Assembly (NCBI RefSeq): GCF_000702165.1
Contig: NZ_JNKU01000011.1
Location: 1-57,985, forward strand
From: Sharpea azabuensis DSM 18934
Lineage (GTDB): Bacteria > Bacillota_I > Bacilli_A > Erysipelotrichales > Coprobacillaceae
DNA: 57,985 nucleotides
Direction: 5' to 3'
The translations under genes and the position numbers were made by a program. The number at the start of each line of letters is the position of its first letter. Positions within the stretch are counted from its first letter, which is position 1. This document shows, piece after piece, positions 52,246-57,985 of this stretch. Below the pieces are notes generated by a model that saw only the letters and a program-made list of their open reading frames with translations, was not told where the DNA came from and did not search any database.

Positions 52246-53430
52246 TTACCATAATCTTCTAGCGTTATGATAGTTTTTGCTATAATAACCAGTTAATGAA
52301 GAAACCTGTACAGGCTTACCAGTAGATGGAGCATGAACGAACTGATTACCACCAATATAGATACCAACGTGATGTACTGGTGAACCAAATGTAATAATAT
52401 CACCTGGCTGTAACTGGCTTCTATCAACAGCTCTACCAGCTGATGCAAAAGCACCTGATGTTAAACGTCCAACATTAACGCCAGCATTATTTAATGCCCA
52501 GCTTACTAAACCAGAACAGTCAAAACGGTTAGGTCCAGCTGCGCCCCATAAATACATGCAGCCCTGTTTGCTTAAAGCAAGTGAGACAACTTTCGCGCCA
52601 ACAGAACTATTTCCACTTAAGGCAACAGTTGTTTTCTGTACTTCAGACTTGCTGACAGTAGCTTTTGTAGTTGCTTCCTGAATGGCAGCCATATTGCTTG
52701 CGATTAATGTGATTGAGTCTGTATTTGACTGTAAAGCTTTCTTGCTTTCTTCAAGTGATGTCTTAGCACCACTGATCTTCTGATAAAGAACAGCTTTATC
52801 ATTTTCAGCAGTAGTCTTAGAAGTTTCTAAGGCTTTCTTAGATGTTGTAAGTGTTTCTTGCTGTGTCTTTAACTGTGCTTCTTTTGTCTTGATCTGATTA
52901 ATTAAATCTTCATCAGATTCTTTAATGTCAGCTAGGGCAGAAACTCTTGAGAAGAAATCTGTCATGCTCTTAGCACCAAAGATATAACTTACGTTAACTT
53001 TTGAATTAACGTTGGACTGGTTGGCATAGATTCTTTCTTTGAGTTTTTCTTTGCTTGCTTCAATATCTTTTTGTGTCTGTTCGATTGAAGCAGTGACATC
53101 CTTGATTTGTGTTTCATAGCTTGCAATCTGTTTGTCTAAATCGTCAATCTTTTTAACGATTGCATTAATGCTATCTTCACTTGATGAAATTGTATTACTT
53201 GCAGCATCAATATTCTTTTTGAGATCTGCATTTTTGTTTTTTAAATAGGCATTAAATTCTTTACAAGTTTTCTTGTTAGCTACTGTTAATGAGCTAGATG
53301 AACATAATGTATAATATTGTTTTTCTTTACCACTAAAATTTTCTGCTTTTGCTTCTTTTACTGAACCTGCGGCTAAAGGGAATACCATTGCTGAGGCTAG
53401 AACTAGACCAATAATTTTATTCTTCTTCAA
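52246..53430 (-). CDS. PcsB/CwlO-like secreted NlpC/P60 peptidoglycan hydrolase
   Basis: About 394 residues. A signal peptide (MKKNKIIGLVLASAMVFPLAAG, site near AKA-E) is followed by a long coiled coil (about 45-260, repeated KK/DL/EEL heptads) and a C-terminal NlpC/P60 domain (about 280-394). The catalytic cysteine is in FDCSGLV and the histidines are in HHVGIYIG and FVHAPS. Cleaves peptide stems in the cell wall during growth or division, usually activated by FtsEX. The start is TTG: AAGGAG lies 9 bases upstream and the ATG in between is out of frame. Confidence 0.9.
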   Translation of the reverse strand: MKKNKIIGLVLASAMVFPLAAGSVKEAKAENFSGKEKQYYTLCSSSSLTVANKKTCKEFNAYLKNKNADLKKNIDAASNTISSSEDSINAIVKKIDDLDKQIASYETQIKDVTASIEQTQKDIEASKEKLKERIYANQSNVNSKVNVSYIFGAKSMTDFFSRVSALADIKESDEDLINQIKTKEAQLKTQQETLTTSKKALETSKTTAENDKAVLYQKISGAKTSLEESKKALQSNTDSITLIASNMAAIQEATTKATVSKSEVQKTTVALSGNSSVGAKVVSLALSKQGCMYLWGAAGPNRFDCSGLVSWALNNAGVNVGRLTSGAFASAGRAVDRSQLQPGDIITFGSPVHHVGIYIGGNQFVHAPSTGKPVQVSSLTGYYSKNYHNARRLW

Positions 53431-53464
53431 ACATATCAACTCCTTACGCGCTTCATTATAACAT

Positions 53465-53508
53465 AAATCTTAAGAAAATTAAGAAATTTCTTAAGATTTT
53501 AAGATTTC
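53465..53508. promoter_or_regulatory. CTTAAG-rich palindromic control region
   Basis: Four TCTTAA words on the minus strand, including the perfect palindrome TTAAGAAATTTCTTAA (53479-53494) and longer imperfect arms. It lies just upstream of a TATAAT (minus, about 53455) that has no good -35, which suggests an activator-dependent promoter for the cell-wall hydrolase. Confidence 0.5.
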
Positions 53509-53528
53509 ACATAATTCACATAATCATG

Positions 53529-54845
53529 CTATCTTCTAAGACCTTTAGGAAAGAGGTTTTTAATGGCATTACTTTCTTTATAAAAGGAAAGGGGATATCC
53601 ATCTACAAGTATGCCTCCAAAACCTTTACCATTACATGCTGGCAATGCTTCACCATGAATCCATTTTTTGATTTCTTCACTGTCATTTGGAAAATCATAA
53701 TAGTGTTTGAAATCCTCTTTCTTAAGGCTGAGGGCAAGCGAGTAGCTTGGAATGAAGTAGTTTTTACGCACTTCACCTAAATAAAGACCACGACGTAATA
53801 TTTGAATTTTGCCTAGATCAGGGAATTGGGGCATGATCTTATAAATATGGCCATTATTTTCATAGAGATGATCAGGGACATTGACATTAAGGTTATCTTG
53901 ATAGAACTTAGTAACTATATTTAATGCCTCATGACTTATTTTTGGCTTGATTGATTTATATTTATGTTTGTCCTCATCATCACACTTTTTCAGTAAAGCC
54001 ATAAACTGACCTTCACCTTGATAACGATGTGGATAACAACGAATAGCTTCAGGCATATCTACTCCCTCACTCATGCCACCTTGATGATCAAGAGGCATTA
54101 ATTCCATAGGATAATGCTCTAAGGCATAGCGTACATTATCTTCATTTTCTTCAATAGAATAAGTGCAGGTAGAATACATTAACAGTCCACCGGGCTTTAA
54201 TAGCTTATAAGCAGTATCAATAAGTCTTTTTTGAATCAAGGCACATTCTTTTACTTTTTCAAGACTCCAAGTCTCTTTTGCAAGGTCTTTTGATCGAAAC
54301 ATGCCTTCACCTGAGCATGGTGCATCAAGAATGATCTTGTCAAAAAAGCCAGGAAGAATCTTTTCAAATCTTTTAGGATCTGTTGAAGTCACAATGGCTT
54401 GTTCTATGGCAAAGCGTTCGATATTTTCACTCAAGACTTTAGCACGGGATAAATTGATATCATTCGCTATTAATAAGCCTTGCTTACCAAGCTTATTTGC
54501 AACCATGCAGCTTTTTCCACCAGGAGCAGCACACATATCTAAGACATAATCGTTTTCTTCAATAGGTAGTTTTTCGGCAACAAGCATGGCACTTGGTTCC
54601 TGGATATAGTAGAGCCCAGCTAGAAAATAGGGTGAACGTCCTGGATGATAGTGCTTCTCATCATAATAATAACCTGCTGATACATAGGGATGCTTTGTAA
54701 TAAATTGTTGATTGAGGATGTTCTTGGCATTCTCTTTTCTAAGATTTAGATATAATGCTTTAACATCATCTTTTTTTAATGCTTCGGCAAAGTTTTCATA
54801 ATCATCTTTTAAAAGCATTTGCATTCTTTCTTGAAATTCTCTCAT
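53529..54845 (-). CDS. RsmF/YebU-type rRNA (cytosine-5) methyltransferase
   Basis: About 438 residues, NSUN/RsmB-F family. AdoMet motif I is DMCAAPGGKS, with both catalytic cysteines in APCSGEGMF and STCTYS. A C-terminal RsmF-like RNA-binding part (about 280-438) follows. It probably methylates 16S rRNA. ATG 54845 (MREFQERMQMLL) fits the family start and has GGTGAT before it; the frame extends 12 codons further to 54881 without a ribosome site. Confidence 0.92.
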   Translation of the reverse strand: MREFQERMQMLLKDDYENFAEALKKDDVKALYLNLRKENAKNILNQQFITKHPYVSAGYYYDEKHYHPGRSPYFLAGLYYIQEPSAMLVAEKLPIEENDYVLDMCAAPGGKSCMVANKLGKQGLLIANDINLSRAKVLSENIERFAIEQAIVTSTDPKRFEKILPGFFDKIILDAPCSGEGMFRSKDLAKETWSLEKVKECALIQKRLIDTAYKLLKPGGLLMYSTCTYSIEENEDNVRYALEHYPMELMPLDHQGGMSEGVDMPEAIRCYPHRYQGEGQFMALLKKCDDEDKHKYKSIKPKISHEALNIVTKFYQDNLNVNVPDHLYENNGHIYKIMPQFPDLGKIQILRRGLYLGEVRKNYFIPSYSLALSLKKEDFKHYYDFPNDSEEIKKWIHGEALPACNGKGFGGILVDGYPLSFYKESNAIKNLFPKGLRR

Positions 54846-54911
54846 ATTATCACCGTCATCATTATACATATTTTCTTTCATATGCCAAATAAATATATTA
54901 GTAAAATATGA

Positions 54912-54925
54912 TAGATATATATCTA
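54912..54925. promoter_or_regulatory. 14-bp palindrome between divergent genes
   Basis: TAGATATATATCTA, a perfect palindrome in the intergenic space between the methyltransferase and the V-ATPase-like gene. Possibly an operator; low complexity makes it weak. Confidence 0.35.
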
Positions 54926-55002
54926 ATGTATTTACGATATTTACGCTTGACTAATGAAATAATGAGGAGTTAAATAATTACGTTTAGAAGGAAGGTAGAC
55001 AT

Positions 55003-56310
55003 ATGGCAGTTATCGAAACGAAGATTCTTAACCTTGTCTTCCCTAAGGAAAACCTTATGGAAGTCTTAGATATTTTGGATCATTCAGAGTTTTATCATCC
55101 TATCCCTTCAAGTCAGCTTGCACATGAACTTAAGGATGTTCATACCCTTACACCTACAAGAGACTATGAAGATTTGCAAAGGGAAGTTGTTGATAGTGCA
55201 AAAAGATTACATCTAGACTTAAATGCAGAATTAAGTCCTGATATTTCAGTGGACTTAGAAGCGACAAAAAAATATTTAAATGATATCAATGCACAGATTG
55301 ATGAAATAGATAAGATCAAAGAAAACATTCTTCATGATTTAAATGAGAATAAAGAAGTTATTGAATTCTTAAACAAATGTACAACAAAGAATATCAATGT
55401 TGAAGATCTGATGAATGCAAATTATCTTACTGTACGCTTTGGTTCTTTAGACAATAGTCAGATGGATAATCTCAAGTATTATTTAGAACGACCTTTTGTT
55501 TATGATTTCTTAAAGAAAGGTGCAAAAGAGACTTGGCTCTATTATATTGCGACAAATAAAGATATTGGTGAAATCGATAATATCTTTGGTGCATTGAATT
55601 TTAAAAAGATTGAAATGCCTAAGATTGTCCATGGCACAAATACAGATGCACTTAATGCACTAAATGAACAAAAGAATGCAATGGATGAATATATCATTCA
55701 TATGGATGGCAAACTTGATCTTATCAAAGATAAAGAAACATTAAAATTACAGAAGCTTTATGCGACAGCTTTACATTTAGATAAGCTTGAACAGGAAAAA
55801 GAGTATGTCTTAGATTTGTTGACAAAGTATTCTTTATCGGGATTTATCACAACAAATCATATTCCAGCATTCAAGCAGTTATTTAAGAATATTAATGACA
55901 TGAACTTTACAGAATTGCCAACAGATGCAATTACTGACCAGAAGCTTGAAGTGCCTACAGAAACAAATAACGCAGGTGTGCTCAAAGATTTCGAAGCTCT
56001 TTCACATCCGGAAGCAGGAAAGCGTGATGTAACACTTGGTTACGCTATTCTCTGTAATGCAGTCTTTGCTTTATGCTTTGGTGATTTTGGCTTAGCTCTT
56101 GTGCTTCTTGCTCTTGCCTTGAAAAAGAACAATAAGATGCTTTTATCACTTGCGATTGCAAGCTTTGTAGGAGCATTCTTATATGGAAAGGTGTTCTATT
56201 ACTGGTCATTTACACCAACAATTATTCCTATACATGTAGTTGTACGTCTATTTGCGGGATTAGTTGTACTTGTTGTTGGCAAGTTTGTTCTTGATGCATG
56301 TAAACGTTAA
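55003..56310 (+). CDS. V-type ATPase subunit I-like protein with shortened membrane domain
   Basis: 435 residues versus about 650 for subunit I (NtpI). The first 340 residues match the cytosolic part in layout: MAVIETKILNLVFPKENL opening, a helical coiled region (about 70-130), a second long helix (about 215-260) and SGFITTNHIPAFKQL. Only about three hydrophobic helices follow (345-430), starting with FALCFGDFGLALVLL, reminiscent of the FGDxGYG helix of subunit I, where seven or eight would be expected. No other V-ATPase genes are in the window. The stop is clean and 16 bases before the insertion sequence, so truncation by the element is not evident. Confidence 0.7.
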   Translation: MAVIETKILNLVFPKENLMEVLDILDHSEFYHPIPSSQLAHELKDVHTLTPTRDYEDLQREVVDSAKRLHLDLNAELSPDISVDLEATKKYLNDINAQIDEIDKIKENILHDLNENKEVIEFLNKCTTKNINVEDLMNANYLTVRFGSLDNSQMDNLKYYLERPFVYDFLKKGAKETWLYYIATNKDIGEIDNIFGALNFKKIEMPKIVHGTNTDALNALNEQKNAMDEYIIHMDGKLDLIKDKETLKLQKLYATALHLDKLEQEKEYVLDLLTKYSLSGFITTNHIPAFKQLFKNINDMNFTELPTDAITDQKLEVPTETNNAGVLKDFEALSHPEAGKRDVTLGYAILCNAVFALCFGDFGLALVLLALALKKNNKMLLSLAIASFVGAFLYGKVFYYWSFTPTIIPIHVVVRLFAGLVVLVVGKFVLDACKR

Positions 56311-56372
56311 ACGGTGGATATGATATGATCCCTATCAAGTAGACAGAGAAAATATCCAAAACAACTACCAAG

Positions 56373-56403
56373 CAAGGTCAATTAGATTTGGCCTTGTTTT
56401 TTT
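56373..56403 (+). terminator. Plus-strand terminator inside the IS end
   Basis: CAAGGTC, ten-base loop, GGCCTTG and seven Ts. It would stop transcription from the V-ATPase-like gene and shield the element. Confidence 0.72.
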
Positions 56404-57420
56404 ATTGTTGTGCTTGCGCCTGATGTTTTGCTTTGCTCTTCTCAATCCCTTCCCAGAATCGTTCTATTCTTCTGTTTGGTGCAATTGGATACTGTTCTGG
56501 TGTAACTGCAGTCAGTGCTTCCTGTCTTACCTGATTTGCAGTCTTCCCATGAAAACGTTTCTGTGGATATCTATAGATATAGTATTCATATGTCCTGTAA
56601 ATGATATCTGCAGCTTCTTCATACGCAAATAGAACCCTGGCCATATCCTTGATGAATCCCTGAAAGGATTCTACTGGTCCGTCATCGATACAATGGCCAA
56701 CCCGTGACATGGATTGTGTCAGTCCGTCATTCTCAAGCATCCTGGAAAATACCTTGCGTGTGTATTGAAATCCTCTGTCGCTGTGCAGGAGCGGAGTAGC
56801 TCCCTGATTCAAGGTGATGGCCATGAAGTATGTATCATTGACCAGTTTGGTATCGTTTCTTCTGCTGACGACAACGCCAACCGGATATCGGTCATACAGG
56901 TCAAGGATCGTGCTGACATATAATTTATCACCAGCGTATTTCAGTTCGGTTATGTCGGTACCCCATCTCAGATTCGTTGCTTCGGCATTGAAATCCCAAT
57001 CCAGTACGTTATCCTTTGTTTCCTGTAATTGGAATGACGCCGGCCAATGCGGAAATGAGATTCTATGCCATTGACGGCCATGATGCGATAGATACGCTTG
57101 CGATTATACTTCACATCACTGTTATTATTGAGCGCATAGGTCATCTTCTGATAGCCAAACAGGCTGTTGTTTTCATCGGCAATGGCCCGCATGAGGGGAA
57201 GTATCCTTGCATCTTCTATGTCCACTCTGGATGGCTTGCGATGGATCCATTTATAATAGGATGCCCTGGATATTCCAGCCAGCTGACACAGATACTGTAT
57301 GGAACACTGTTCGTCACTGCTCGTTGTTTGAATTGATTCATAAATCCATGTCTTTATCTTATGCCGCAGTGCTGGCTGAGCAATCTTCGGCGCATTCTCT
57401 ATCGCCCCCTCCCTAATTCG
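56402..57420 (-). pseudogene. IS3-family transposase orfB, frameshifted
   Basis: The frame is open from about 57420 down to 56968, covering the HTH_21 region (SIQYLCQLAGISRASYYKW, then LFGYQKMTYALNNN). At about 57035 the reading shifts: NVLDWDFNAEATNLRWGTDITE with the first catalytic aspartate continues in another frame into LLHSDRGFQY (second aspartate) and DDGPVESFQGFIKD (glutamate) and ends at 56402. All three DDE residues survive but in two frames. There is no ATG at the start; orfB of this family is normally made by programmed frameshift from orfA. Confidence 0.82.
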
Positions 57421-57985
57421 CTGAGTTTTTTTAAGAACATGACCTCTATTTCTTTTCGTCTCAGTTCTTCCTTCAGTCGTTTGTTTTCCCTTTCCAGTCT
57501 TTCCATGTCAGTAAGGTCTTCCTCTGCCTTGCGATGTCCGCGGTTGTCATTCAGGCCATCTGTTCCCTGCCTGTCATATTTGCGTACCCATGAATAGACC
57601 TGGGAATAGCTGCAGCCATATTTTGCGGCTGTTTCTTTATAATTGCAATCATGATTTATGCAGTACTGAACGATCTCCATTCTTTCTTCTTTTGTTGTTT
57701 TCTTTCTGCCATATAGACCTCCGGATGGGGACAATAATCCCTCTGCTCTATATGGTTATTATACCGCTTGATCCATTGAACGATGACTGTTTTACTGGAA
57801 ATATTGTATTTTGTTGCCAGTTCGTCCGGTGACAGTCCGTTCTGTACATAATCCTGAACGACCATTTCTTTGAATTCTTTTGAGTAAGATGAATTTCTTT
57901 CTTTAGGCTTGAGAGCTTCTTGCCCGTTAGCTTTATAGAGATTCGACCATTCACGTATTCTGTTGTCACCATTTTTCCCCATATC
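57399..57985 (-). pseudogene. IS3-family transposase orfA, frameshifted and partial
   Basis: Two helix-turn-helix parts in different frames. The upstream part (57656-57985, running off the edge) has YSKEFKEMVVQDYVQNGLS and LATKYNISSKTVIVQWIKRY. Near 57735, after YNNHIEQRDY, the proper continuation GGLYGRKKTTKEERMEIV is found in the other frame and runs to 57399 through a leucine-zipper-like helix (LERENKRLKEELRRKEIE). A one-base loss or two-base gain explains the break. The final part overlaps the open orfB frame as expected. Confidence 0.8.

Larger units (their letters stand above)
56326..57985 (-). mobile_element. IS3-family insertion sequence, frameshifted, continues past right edge
   Basis: Transposase genes orfA and orfB read leftwards. 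The probable right terminus is TGATCCCTATCAAGTAGACA at 56326, typical in style of IS3/IS150-group ends; the other end is outside the window. At least two frameshifts break the reading frames, near 57035 in orfB and near 57735 in orfA, so this copy is probably inactive. Its base composition is visibly richer in G and C than its surroundings. Confidence 0.82.

Overview
This 58 kb window reads as chromosome of a low-GC anaerobic Firmicute, most likely of the class Erysipelotrichia (Erysipelotrichaceae or Coprobacillaceae). That placement is inference from codon use, strong AGGAGG ribosome sites, TTGACA-N17-TATAAT promoters, T-box and ZTP leaders, an Rnf complex and a single-chain PurL; no rRNA is present to confirm it. 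Most of the window is ordinary housekeeping sequence. The first 5 kb is visibly more AT-rich and looks like acquired accessory DNA, and the last 1.7 kb is a damaged IS3-family element that runs off the right edge.

Layout. 148-846 (minus): LytTR response regulator. 847-1476: gene-free stretch with a perfect 12-bp dyad. 1477-5098: overlapping five-gene ABC exporter cassette (three membrane proteins, an ATPase, a secreted protein). 5248-7468: promoter and isoleucine-type T-box leader, BASS-family transporter and a nitrilase-superfamily amidohydrolase. 7548-11073: AI-2E family permease, MATE pump, thioredoxin, glutathione peroxidase. 11210-14314: polyphosphate kinase and a phosphofructokinase. 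14388-17553: AlbA_2/Schlafen-type regulator, patatin-like lipase, Ca2+/cation antiporter. 17651-21426: RpiR regulator and fructose operon fruK-fruA with operator-like dyads. 21507-24818: MFS and NSS transporters, then a convergent pentapeptide-repeat protein. 24869-25642: candidate orphan small RNA and a duplicated tRNA-Ile/tRNA-Ala cluster. 25661-27820: small membrane protein, aminotransferase, LytTR protein with a degenerate receiver.

27823-41048 is a ZTP-riboswitch-headed purine locus: fhs, murE, purE, purC, purM, purN, a purH reduced to its IMP cyclohydrolase half, purD, purL and purB. The riboswitch senses ZTP, which accumulates when 10-formyl-THF is short; Fhs makes that cofactor. purF, purK and the AICAR transformylase domain are not in the window, and a MurE ligase sits inside the locus.

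41134-47443 holds a TetR regulator, two small unknown proteins, a FucO-type lactaldehyde reductase, a CorC/HlyC-type membrane protein, an RlmD-like protein that has lost its catalytic residues but kept its Fe-S cysteines, and RmuC. 47544-52174 is an Rnf operon (rnfCDGEA, a 55-residue Cys-rich membrane protein, then rnfB) in which RnfB has only 101 residues and lacks the ferredoxin domain. 52246-56310 holds a CwlO/PcsB-like cell-wall hydrolase, an RsmF-type rRNA methyltransferase and a V-ATPase subunit I-like protein with a shortened membrane part. The least conventional items are the split or short RnfB arrangement, the RlmD-like pseudoenzyme, the half-length PurH, murE in the purine locus, the Ile T-box on a BASS transporter, and the orphan small RNA. 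I found no CRISPR array, prophage or integrative element.
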